In this document: positions 1-6,599 of the stretch, one piece after another | Layout of the letters: the number at the start of each line of letters is the position of its first letter | Numbering within the stretch: the stretch's first letter is position 1 | Assembly: GCA_900762125.1 (NCBI GenBank) | Contig: CAAFFL010000027.1 | Span: forward strand, 1 to 17,802 | DNA length: 17,802 nucleotides | Reading direction: 5' to 3' | Origin: an uncultured Prevotella sp. | Lineage (GTDB): Bacteria; Bacteroidota; Bacteroidia; Bacteroidales; Bacteroidaceae | Position numbers and translations under genes: made by a program | The notes under the pieces: model-generated | Database searches by the model: none | What the model was told of the DNA's origin: nothing | What the model saw: only the letters and a program-made list of their open reading frames with translations

Positions 1-405
1 CGACTGATGGCCCTGCAAGGTGCCGAGATGCTCATCTATCCCACCGCCATCGGCTATGAGAGCAGTGATCCCGAGGACGAGCAACAGCGGCAGCGCACGG
101 CCTGGCAGACCGTCATGCGCGGACATGCCGTGGCCAACGGACTGCCCGTCGTGGCCGTGAACCGTGTCGGTCATGAGGCCGACCCGAGCCAGCAAACGAA
201 CGGGATACTGTTCTGGGGCACGAGCTTCGTCGCAGGACCGCAAGGAGAATTGCTCTATCAGGCTTCCGACAACGAGGAAGCCACAGCCATCATCGACATC
301 GACCTCAAGCATAGCGAGCAGGTGCGGCGCTGGTGGCCGTTCCTTCGTGACCGTCGCATCGAAGAGTATGGCGCCATCACCCGGCGGTTCATCGATCGGC
401 GTTGA
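1..405 (+). CDS. aguB: N-carbamoylputrescine amidase, C-terminal part (5' truncated by window)
   Basis: The reading frame enters the window open and ends with TGA at 403-405, so only about the last 134 residues are present. They match the C-terminal half of plant/bacterial-type N-carbamoylputrescine amidases of the nitrilase superfamily: GAEMLIYPTAIG, then the RTAWQTVMRGHAVANGLP block, NRVGHE, a G-TSFVAGPQGE segment and the closing FLRDRRIEEYG. The family hydrolyses N-carbamoylputrescine to putrescine, CO2 and ammonia, the last step of the agmatine route to polyamines, in the cytoplasm. The catalytic Cys and the Glu-Lys pair lie upstream or at the edge of the window, so catalytic competence cannot be judged. 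The partner agmatine deiminase gene (aguA) may lie to the left but is not visible. Family assignment is confident; another nitrilase-fold amidase is a remote alternative. Confidence 0.85.
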   Translation, partial: RLMALQGAEMLIYPTAIGYESSDPEDEQQRQRTAWQTVMRGHAVANGLPVVAVNRVGHEADPSQQTNGILFWGTSFVAGPQGELLYQASDNEEATAIIDIDLKHSEQVRRWWPFLRDRRIEEYGAITRRFIDRR

Positions 406-520
406 TAACAACGAATTTCTCTAATTTCACAAAAATGGAGACTTAAATTTCACGTATGCCATATTAGTGGAATAGATAATATCCGCAGTGCTTCGTGCTA
501 TTCGTGAAATTCGTTGTTAT
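405..520. repeat. 15-bp perfect inverted repeat between convergent genes
   Basis: The arm at 405-419 (ATAACAACGAATTTC) is the exact reverse complement of 506-520, with 86 bp between. The left arm begins on the last base of the aguB stop codon. The right arm is the end of a short tandem array of TTCGTG units spaced 9 bp apart (492-518). Further TTTCAC/GTGAAA copies lie inside (425-430, 448-453, 504-509). The element fills the space between convergent aguB and the HAD phosphatase gene, so it may act as a two-way terminator. It could equally be a copy of a dispersed intergenic repeat family. No T-tract follows either arm closely. Confidence 0.6.
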
Positions 521-530
521 TACAAGTCCC

Positions 531-1172
531 CTATATTTCGCAGATCTCCCGGGGTGCATCGACCAACGTGGTGGCACCATGCTCAAGGAGGAACTCGCGG
601 TCACGGAAGCCCCAGAGCACACTGATGCAGGGGATGCCCACATTCCGTGCCGTCGCGATGTCCACGTCGCTGTCGCCGATGTAAACGGCCGTCTCGCGGG
701 GCATGCGGAGCTGTCGCAGAGCCTCCACCACCGTGTCGGGCGCGGGTTTCTTGCGGATATTCTCCCGCTCGCCGATGGCCACCGGCACCACGTCGCCAAA
801 GAAGTGGCGGACGAGCTCCTGTGTCGCGGCATAGAACTTATTGCTCACCACCGCCAGCTGGGCGCCATTGTCGCTCAGCCGCTGGAGCATCTCGGGTATG
901 CCGGGATAGGGGTTCGTCGTGTCGAGGTTGTGAGCCATATAGTGCTGTCGGAACGTCTGATAGCAATCGTCAAACTGCGGATTGTCCAGTCCGCCGGGTA
1001 TAGCCCGCTCCATGAGTTTCTTCACACCGTTACCCACAAATCTTCTTACCTCATCGATGGTACGCTCCGGCATACCACAGGACCTCAAGGCATAGTTGCA
1101 ACTGCCCGCCAAGTCGCGGAGCGTGTCGAGCAGTGTGCCGTCGAGGTCAAATATATAACTCTTGTATTTCAT
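531..1172 (-). CDS. gph: HAD-superfamily phosphatase, phosphoglycolate phosphatase-like
   Basis: This 213-residue protein carries the full haloacid dehalogenase set. Motif I is DLDGT at residues 9-13 (nucleophile Asp9, acid/base Asp11), motif II is VVSN with Ser110, motif III Lys is in KKP at 141-143, and motif IV is GDSDVD at 166-171. A helical C1 cap lies between residues 15 and 85, as in phosphoglycolate phosphatases, which dephosphorylate 2-phosphoglycolate. HAD substrates are hard to predict from sequence, so the exact substrate is inferred. The start at 1172 puts DLDGT at the usual position 9. An upstream ATG at 1247 would add 25 residues with no family match. The first 26 bases overlap the end of the CBM20 gene, so the two are probably co-transcribed and translationally coupled. 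Confidence 0.85.
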   Translation of the reverse strand: MKYKSYIFDLDGTLLDTLRDLAGSCNYALRSCGMPERTIDEVRRFVGNGVKKLMERAIPGGLDNPQFDDCYQTFRQHYMAHNLDTTNPYPGIPEMLQRLSDNGAQLAVVSNKFYAATQELVRHFFGDVVPVAIGERENIRKKPAPDTVVEALRQLRMPRETAVYIGDSDVDIATARNVGIPCISVLWGFRDREFLLEHGATTLVDAPREICEI

Positions 1173-1923
1173 GATCAGCTTCAAAGTCGCCGCCAAGCCA
1201 TTCATCATGGTAGGCCAGACGGCACTTGGTACGCACCAGACCGCCATAGATCACCAGCTGTTCGTTGGCCTTGAGTTCCTTGATGTTCACCTTGCGGTTG
1301 GTGCCTTTCTCCCAGGCTATGACGTCATGGCTCTTGTCGTCCACCACCACGTATTTGAACTCGAAGGGAAAGTGAAGCGCGTAGGCATTGATGGAGAGCA
1401 TCCAGTCGCCATTGCCCACATAGCGCATCAGCAGATAGCGCTTCTCGCTCCAAGCACCCAACGTCGGCTCGCTGCCGAGCAATGCCACCGACTGGCCATC
1501 CGTGACATGCGGTGCCGAGACGCGGAAGAGGACACTCTCGTTGAAGAACGGTATCGTGTCAATCTCCGTGACCTTCCGCTTTGCCGGCGGATAGAGGAAC
1601 GTCTGCAGCGGCAGGTCGCGCCAGATGTCGCAGAAATGGTAGTTCTTCGTCGGGTCGACGACATAGAAACGTGGCACACCCGCAAACTCGCTGCGCAAGG
1701 GCTTCCCATCGTTGTCCTCCAATTGATAGTGGTAGACGATGGACCGCACCGGCGTATGGCTGACGACGCTGCCCATGGTCTCCACCGTCCAGAGGTTGCC
1801 ATCCTCGGTGTGCATGAGCAAGTCGGCCTGTCGCTCATGCTGTTCCACATCAATATATTTCAGACAGACATGCATCGACTGTCCGAAAGGTGCACGATAG
1901 GATATTTCAAATGCCTGTTTCAT
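1147..1923 (-). CDS. Tandem CBM20 starch-binding protein, resembling the N-terminus of MalQ without its GH77 domain
   Basis: This 258-residue protein has no signal peptide. Its opening (MKQAFEISYRAPFGQ) and organisation resemble the N-terminal region of the large Bacteroidota 4-alpha-glucanotransferases (MalQ, roughly 900 residues), which have two CBM20 starch-binding domains before a GH77 catalytic domain. The second domain is clear at about 129-227: VSAPHVTDGQSVALLGSEP, LGAW with Trp158, FEFKYVVVDD, and AWEKGTNR with Trp204. The first (about 1-105) is more diverged and lacks the usual G-x-LG-W signature. The protein then stops about 30 residues on, exactly where the catalytic domain would begin, and its end overlaps the downstream phosphatase gene. 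I see no GH77 sequence on either strand here. It could be a stand-alone glucan-binding protein or a decayed malQ. The family call is firm; the function is not. Confidence 0.7.
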   Translation of the reverse strand: MKQAFEISYRAPFGQSMHVCLKYIDVEQHERQADLLMHTEDGNLWTVETMGSVVSHTPVRSIVYHYQLEDNDGKPLRSEFAGVPRFYVVDPTKNYHFCDIWRDLPLQTFLYPPAKRKVTEIDTIPFFNESVLFRVSAPHVTDGQSVALLGSEPTLGAWSEKRYLLMRYVGNGDWMLSINAYALHFPFEFKYVVVDDKSHDVIAWEKGTNRKVNIKELKANEQLVIYGGLVRTKCRLAYHDEWLGGDFEADHEIQELYI

Positions 1924-1927
1924 ACCG

Positions 1928-1935
1928 CAAAGATA
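1928..1935 (-). promoter_or_regulatory. -7 element for the CBM20 gene, abutting its start codon
   Basis: On the minus strand this reads TATCTTTG, an exact match to the Bacteroidota -7 consensus TAnnTTTG. Only four bases separate it from the ATG at 1923, so transcription would begin at or next to the start codon and the message would be leaderless or nearly so. No good TTTG -33 element is seen at the expected distance. Confidence 0.5.
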
Positions 1936-2001
1936 GTCATTTCATTTATATTACTCCATAAGATTTCTGAAAAAAAACAATGTATAGAATAAAAATAGTA
2001 G

Positions 2002-2009
2002 TAACTTTG
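2002..2009 (+). promoter_or_regulatory. -7 element upstream of mltG
   Basis: TAACTTTG matches the Bacteroidota TAnnTTTG consensus and lies 32 bases before the mltG start codon, predicting a leader of about 25 bases. The -33 box is not recognisable. A TAAGATTTCT word occurs on both sides, at 1959-1968 and 2013-2022. Confidence 0.5.
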
Positions 2010-2041
2010 CACTAAGATTTCTTAAATTGACTTTTTAAAAT

Positions 2042-3088
2042 ATGAAGAAAGAACTCAAAAAGAAGTACATCATCGCCGCCGTTGCATGCCTCGTCGTGCT
2101 GGCCGGTTTGTGCTATTATTACTTCTTCACGTCATTCACCGGACGGACGGAGACGACCTACCTCTACATCGATCAGGATGACACCTACGACTCACTGATG
2201 ACCAAGTTGATGCCCGTAGCCACGAAGCACGGCTTCCATGCCTTCAGCACCCTGGCACGCCACAGCGACCTGCCCGACCATGTGCGCACCGGCCGCTACG
2301 AGCTGTCGCCATCGATGGGCGCCTTCGTCGTCTTCCGCCACATCAAGAACGGCATGCAGGCACCTGTGAACGTCACCGTCCCCTCCGTCCGGACCATCAG
2401 CGACCTAGCTGGAGCGCTGAGCAGCAAGCTCATGACCGACAGCGCCACGCTGGCCAAAGCCCTCACCGACGAGGCCACCTGTGAGAAATATGGCTACGAC
2501 ACGACGACCATCGCCGCGCTCTTCATCCCCAACACCTACGACATCTACTGGAACACCAGCACCGACGGACTGCTGAAGCGCATGCAGAAGGAGAACAAGA
2601 AGTTCTGGAACGACGACCGTATGGCCAAGGCTTCTGCCCTGAAGCTCACGCCCGTACAGGTTGTAACCCTTGCCAGCATCGTCGATGAGGAGACCGCCAA
2701 CGACCAGGAGAAGCCGATGATCGCCGGCATGTACTACAACCGCCTCATGCTCCGCTCGGAGAAATATCCCGAGGGCATGCCGTTGCAGGCCGACCCGACG
2801 ATCAAGTTTGCGTGGAAGCAGTTCTCCCTGAAGCGCATCTACAACAACCTCCTCCACATCAAGAGCCCCTACAACACCTACGTCAACCCAGGTCTGCCTC
2901 CCGGGCCGATACGCATCCCGACGGTGGCCGGCATCGACGCGGTGCTCAACATGACGCACCATACTTATATATATATGTGCGCGAAGGAGGACTTCAGCGG
3001 TACCCACAACTTTGCCTCGACCTACGAGGAGCACATGGCCAATGCCCGTCGCTATGCCGCTGCCCTGAACAAACGGGGCATCAAATAA
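2042..3088 (+). CDS. mltG: Endolytic murein transglycosylase MltG (YceG family)
   Basis: This 348-residue protein has one N-terminal membrane anchor (about residues 9-30, after a lysine-rich start) and a large periplasmic region, the MltG layout. Visible family blocks are ASIVDEET at 211-218, which holds the catalytic Glu region, then NRL at 233-235, LQADPTIKF at 248-256, SPYNTYVNPGLPPGPI at 275-290, and the C-terminal SGTHNFASTYEEH segment at 319-331. MltG cleaves nascent glycan strands inside the chain near the inner membrane and so helps end peptidoglycan polymerisation. Length is normal for the family. ATG 2042 is chosen because it starts the positively charged end of the anchor and sits just after a -7 element. 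The gene appears to be transcribed alone. Confidence 0.93.
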   Translation: MKKELKKKYIIAAVACLVVLAGLCYYYFFTSFTGRTETTYLYIDQDDTYDSLMTKLMPVATKHGFHAFSTLARHSDLPDHVRTGRYELSPSMGAFVVFRHIKNGMQAPVNVTVPSVRTISDLAGALSSKLMTDSATLAKALTDEATCEKYGYDTTTIAALFIPNTYDIYWNTSTDGLLKRMQKENKKFWNDDRMAKASALKLTPVQVVTLASIVDEETANDQEKPMIAGMYYNRLMLRSEKYPEGMPLQADPTIKFAWKQFSLKRIYNNLLHIKSPYNTYVNPGLPPGPIRIPTVAGIDAVLNMTHHTYIYMCAKEDFSGTHNFASTYEEHMANARRYAAALNKRGIK

Positions 3089-3090
3089 CG

Positions 3091-3120
3091 AAAATGGCGC
3101 TAGCTTCACAGCTGGCGCCA
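3091..3120 (-). terminator. Rho-independent terminator hairpin with a minus-strand T-tract
   Basis: A 10-bp stem (3095-3104 with 3111-3120, one G-T pair) closes a six-base loop. Four T follow directly on the minus strand (A at 3091-3094 on the plus strand). On the plus strand no T-run follows the stem. The hairpin therefore looks like a terminator for leftward transcription. It lies 7 bases after the mltG stop and could also help end the mltG message from the other side, less efficiently. Confidence 0.6.
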
Positions 3121-3176
3121 TCAACCTCAATAGGTATTAGCCTTTGTTAAGGTAAAAAGATTGTATTCAGGATAAC
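3091..3176 (-). ncRNA. Candidate small intergenic RNA, about 86 nt, leftward
   Basis: A full leftward consensus promoter at 3182-3213 predicts transcription starting near 3176. The intrinsic terminator at 3120-3091 would end it. The roughly 86-nt transcript would contain two small hairpins before the terminator: CCTT/AAGG arms at 3141-3144 and 3149-3152, and ACCT/AGGT arms at 3124-3127 and 3132-3135. No convincing short reading frame fits inside it. The rest of the mltG-glnS gap (3177-3339) is AT-rich and holds only promoter-like words. I cannot assign this to a known RNA family. Existence, ends and function are inferred from the promoter plus terminator pairing. Confidence 0.42.
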
Positions 3177-3181
3177 GTTTG

Positions 3182-3213
3182 CAAAGGTATCTAAATAAAT
3201 TGAAAACGCCAAA
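3182..3213 (-). promoter_or_regulatory. Leftward promoter with complete -33 and -7 consensus
   Basis: On the minus strand TTTG (3213-3210), a 20-base spacer and TACCTTTG (3189-3182) match the Bacteroidota housekeeping consensus TTTG-N19/20-TAnnTTTG at every fixed position. It is the best-matching promoter in the window, yet no protein gene starts to its left on that strand. Confidence 0.6.
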
Positions 3214-3339
3214 TGTTTTTTGATGTTTATCAACTCTGAGGGTCATTTTTCTTTTTCCGGCAACTATTTTGCAAAGATATGCAGCCTCGGACGAAGAAGT
3301 TTTTCCCTATCGAAAGATACAAGTTTCAGCGAAAATATG

Positions 3340-3347
3340 TATCTTTG
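3340..3347 (+). promoter_or_regulatory. -7 element upstream of glnS
   Basis: TATCTTTG matches TAnnTTTG and lies 26 bases before the glnS ATG, predicting a leader of about 20 bases. It overlaps the right arm of a perfect 8-bp inverted repeat (AAAGATAC at 3313-3320, GTATCTTT at 3339-3346). Confidence 0.5.
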
Positions 3348-3373
3348 CAACCATAATATAATTTAAAATAGTT

Positions 3374-5095
3374 ATGAATACAACAACAGACAATACAAAC
3401 GAAGAGAAGCGCAGCCTCAGCTTCGTGGAGCAGTTCGTAGAGGAAGACCTGGCCAATGGCAAAAACGGTGGCCGTATCCAGACGCGTTTTCCCCCAGAGC
3501 CCAACGGTTATCTCCACATCGGACATGCCAAAGCCATCTGCATGGACTTCGGCGTGGCAGAGAACTATGGTGGCGTGTGCAACCTTCGTTTCGACGATAC
3601 TAACCCCTCCAAGGAGAACACGGAATACGTGGAGAACATCCTCCACGACATCTCGTGGCTCGGCTTCAAGTGGGGCAACATCTATTATGCTTCCGACTAC
3701 TTTGAGAAGCTGTGGGACTTCGCCATCTGGATGATCAAGAAAGGTCACGCCTACGTCGACGAGCAGACCTCAGAGCAGATGGCCGAGCAGAAGGGTACGC
3801 CTACGACTCCCGGCGTGGCCAGTCCTTATCGTGACCGTCCCATCGAGGAGAACCTCCGGCTCTTTGAGCACATGAACACCCCCGAGGCTGTTGAGGGCTC
3901 GATGGTGCTCCGTGCGAAGATCGACATGGCGAACCCCAACATGCTCTTCCGTGACCCCGTCATCTATCGCATCATCCAGACGCCCCACCATCGTACGGGC
4001 ACGAAGTGGCACTGCTATCCGATGTACGACTTTGCCCACGGCCAGAGCGACTACTTCGAGGGTGTCACCCACTCCATCTGTACGCTGGAGTTTGTGCCCC
4101 ACCGTCCGCTCTACGACCTGTTCATCGACTATCTGAAGGAGATGGACGGCACGGCCGAGAAAGGTCTGAATGACTTCCGTCCCCGCCAGATCGAGTTCAA
4201 CCGTCTGAACCTCACCTATACCGTCATGTCGAAGCGGAAGCTCCATTCGCTGGTCGACGAGCATCTGGTCAATGGCTGGGACGATCCCCGTATGCCCACC
4301 CTCTGCGGTATGCGTCGACGTGGCTATTCGCCCGAGAGCATCAAGGCCTTCATCCGCTCCATCGGCTATACGAAGTTTGACGCCCTGAATGACGTGGCAC
4401 TTCTGGAGGCCGCCGTCCGTGACGACCTCAACAAGAAAGCCACCCGTGTGAGCGCGGTCCTCGACCCCGTGAAGCTCATCATCACCAACTATCCCGACGG
4501 ACAGGAGGAAGCGCTCGAGGCCATCAACAACCCCGAGGACGAGACGGCCGGAACACATACCATCACGTTCACGAAGAACCTCTGGATCGAGCGTGCCGAC
4601 TTCATGGAGGATGCGCCTAAGAAGTTCTTCCGCATGACGCCGGGTAAGGAGGTCCGTCTGAAGAATGCCTACATCGTGAAGTGCACCGGCTGTACGAAGG
4701 ATGCTGAGGGCAACATCATCGAGATCCAGGCGGAGTACGACCCCGAGAGCAAGAGCGGTCTGCCTGGCGCTAACCGCAAGGTGAAGGGCACCCTCCACTG
4801 GGTGAGCGCCGACCATTGCGTCAAGGCCGAGGTACGCGAGTACGACCGGCTGTTCTTTGTCGAGAACCCCTCCGCCGACGAGCGCGACTTCCACGAGCTT
4901 CTCAACCCCGACTCCCTGCACGTCAAGGACAACTGCTATGTGGAGGACTATGCTGCCACACGCAAGCCGGGAGAGTATCTGCAGTTCCAGCGCATTGGTT
5001 ACTTCATGGCTGACCCGGATACCACTGACCAGAAGCCGGTGTTCAACAAGACCGTGGGGCTGAAGGATACGTGGGCTAAGCAAAACAAGAAATAG
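3374..5095 (+). CDS. glnS: Glutaminyl-tRNA synthetase
   Basis: This 573-residue class I aminoacyl-tRNA synthetase is close in length to the E. coli enzyme. The ATP-binding HIGH motif is at residues 48-51 (within PPEPNGYLHIGHAK) and the KMSKS equivalent is VMSKRKL at 284-290. The segment AHGQSDYFEGVTHSICTLEF at 221-240 is characteristic of GlnRS rather than GluRS. The remaining C-terminal half has the beta-barrel anticodon-binding sequence expected of GlnRS, ending in PVFNKTVGLKDTW. The enzyme charges tRNA-Gln directly with glutamine in the cytoplasm. ATG 3374 follows a -7 element at a sensible distance and gives a short polar lead-in before the conserved core. It is first in a probable operon with the TPR gene (37-bp gap) and dedA. 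Confidence 0.96.
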   Translation: MNTTTDNTNEEKRSLSFVEQFVEEDLANGKNGGRIQTRFPPEPNGYLHIGHAKAICMDFGVAENYGGVCNLRFDDTNPSKENTEYVENILHDISWLGFKWGNIYYASDYFEKLWDFAIWMIKKGHAYVDEQTSEQMAEQKGTPTTPGVASPYRDRPIEENLRLFEHMNTPEAVEGSMVLRAKIDMANPNMLFRDPVIYRIIQTPHHRTGTKWHCYPMYDFAHGQSDYFEGVTHSICTLEFVPHRPLYDLFIDYLKEMDGTAEKGLNDFRPRQIEFNRLNLTYTVMSKRKLHSLVDEHLVNGWDDPRMPTLCGMRRRGYSPESIKAFIRSIGYTKFDALNDVALLEAAVRDDLNKKATRVSAVLDPVKLIITNYPDGQEEALEAINNPEDETAGTHTITFTKNLWIERADFMEDAPKKFFRMTPGKEVRLKNAYIVKCTGCTKDAEGNIIEIQAEYDPESKSGLPGANRKVKGTLHWVSADHCVKAEVREYDRLFFVENPSADERDFHELLNPDSLHVKDNCYVEDYAATRKPGEYLQFQRIGYFMADPDTTDQKPVFNKTVGLKDTWAKQNKK

Positions 5096-5132
5096 TCCAA
5101 GCCATCCGGTTAGAAATTAACGATAAAAGGAC

Positions 5133-6599
5133 TTGAACAACAACATCTATAACACTCCCGAGTTTAAGGAGAACCTCAAGAAATACGAAGCGGCCCGACA
5201 GACGGGCAGCTCCGTGTATCTTGAGCCTGATGACCTGACCGACATCTCAGAGTATTACCACCTCCATGGCCGGCTCGACGACGCCCTCGAAGCTAACCGT
5301 CTGGCCTTGCAGATGTTTCCCGGCGCTACCTCGCCGCTCGTCTTTCGAGCCCGTGTAGCGTTGCTGGTGGATAATGATCCCCAGAAGGCCATGGCCATTG
5401 CAGACAAGATTTCCGACAAGACCGATTTCGACTACTATTATATCCTGGCCGAAATCTGGATTGCACAAGGCAACATCAAAGAGGCAGAAGACTATCTGGA
5501 GGAGAAATACCACCAGATCAGCGATGAGGACGACGCCGAGGACTTTGTCCTTGACGTTGCGACGCTCTATGCCGACTACGATGAGTTCCGGATGGCGAAG
5601 CAATGGCTGAACATCAGTACCCTCGACGACAACCCCGACTATAAAGAGCTGGAAGGCCGTATCGCCATGGGCGAAGGGCACTATGAGAAGAGTGAGCGGA
5701 TCTTCAACAAGTTGCTCGACAACGACCCCTACTCTTCCGACTATTGGGACCAGCTGGCCTCCTCCCAGTTTCTTCATCGTAACCTCAAGGGCAGCATCGA
5801 GAGCAGCGACTTCTCGCTGGCTATCGATCCCGACAATCCCGACGCCATCATCAACAAGGCCAATGGTCTGGCTGCCTTGGGCAACCTCGACGAGGCGCTG
5901 AACTATTACCAGCGTTTCTGCGAGTTGCAGCCCCACAGCGAGTTGGGCGAGATGGGCGTTGCCTCCGTCTTCACTACCCAAAGGAAGTTTGCCGAGGCGC
6001 TGAAGCATCTCCAGAAGGCCGAGACGGTGGCCGGCTTCAACAATCCCAACCGCCTGGAGATCCTTCGTCAGCAATGTCTGGTCAACGCCTATCTCGGTCA
6101 TTACGAGGACGCCTTTGCCAACATCGACCAGATGGACCAGGCTCATAACCACGTCGATGCTGAGAATGCCGTCCTCCGCGGATACGTCTATCTCATGGCA
6201 CAGCATAGGGACATGGCCAGCCAGTGGTTCGACTTCGCCATCACCAGCGCCGCCCGTGGCGATGTGTCGAGGGTGAAGTTGCTCATCGCCTACTCCGCCT
6301 ACGACAGTGGCTACCCGGAGATCTGCTATCACTTTCTCCACGAGTTGCTCTCGGGACGGGAGCGAAACAGGAAGGCATTCCAAGAGGCGTACATCATCCT
6401 CGCGCTCTGCGACGCCATTCAGGGCAAGACCGAGGAGTTTCTGAACGACCTGCATACCTGCGTGACGATGATGCCCGAGGAAACGTTCCGCTCCATGGCC
6501 GACTTCTTCCCGAAGGGCATGACGATCAACGACTTTGAGACCTATGCCCGCGAGCATACCCGTGAAATCATTTCAAACATTCAGAATAACGAATCATGA
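5133..6599 (+). CDS. Tetratricopeptide repeat protein, function unknown
   Basis: This 488-residue protein is built of helical TPR-like repeats. The clearest are at about residues 44-65 (GRLDDALEANRLALQMFPG), 184-210 and 217-270, where NLKGSIESSDFSLAIDPDNP is followed by GNLDEALNYYQRFCELQP, and 288-302 (KFAEALKHLQKAE). It has no signal peptide or membrane segment, so it is probably a cytoplasmic scaffold or partner-binding protein. The start must be the TTG at 5133: an in-frame stop lies at 5124-5126 and the first ATG would remove about 60 residues including the first repeat. It sits between glnS and dedA and its stop overlaps the dedA start by 4 bases (ATGA). No specific role can be assigned. 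Confidence 0.8.
   Translation: MNNNIYNTPEFKENLKKYEAARQTGSSVYLEPDDLTDISEYYHLHGRLDDALEANRLALQMFPGATSPLVFRARVALLVDNDPQKAMAIADKISDKTDFDYYYILAEIWIAQGNIKEAEDYLEEKYHQISDEDDAEDFVLDVATLYADYDEFRMAKQWLNISTLDDNPDYKELEGRIAMGEGHYEKSERIFNKLLDNDPYSSDYWDQLASSQFLHRNLKGSIESSDFSLAIDPDNPDAIINKANGLAALGNLDEALNYYQRFCELQPHSELGEMGVASVFTTQRKFAEALKHLQKAETVAGFNNPNRLEILRQQCLVNAYLGHYEDAFANIDQMDQAHNHVDAENAVLRGYVYLMAQHRDMASQWFDFAITSAARGDVSRVKLLIAYSAYDSGYPEICYHFLHELLSGRERNRKAFQEAYIILALCDAIQGKTEEFLNDLHTCVTMMPEETFRSMADFFPKGMTINDFETYAREHTREIISNIQNNES

Noticed and set aside
3272..3279. Second leftward TATCTTTG word in the mltG-glnS gap
   Set aside because: It lacks a TTTG box 19-20 bases upstream, unlike the one at 3182-3213; too weak to call a separate promoter.
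3770..5083. 437-codon minus-strand frame inside glnS
   Set aside because: The opposite strand encodes a complete glutaminyl-tRNA synthetase; this frame has no recognisable motif.
5247..6557. 436-codon minus-strand frame inside the TPR gene
   Set aside because: Antisense shadow of a GC-rich gene; no domain and no start context.
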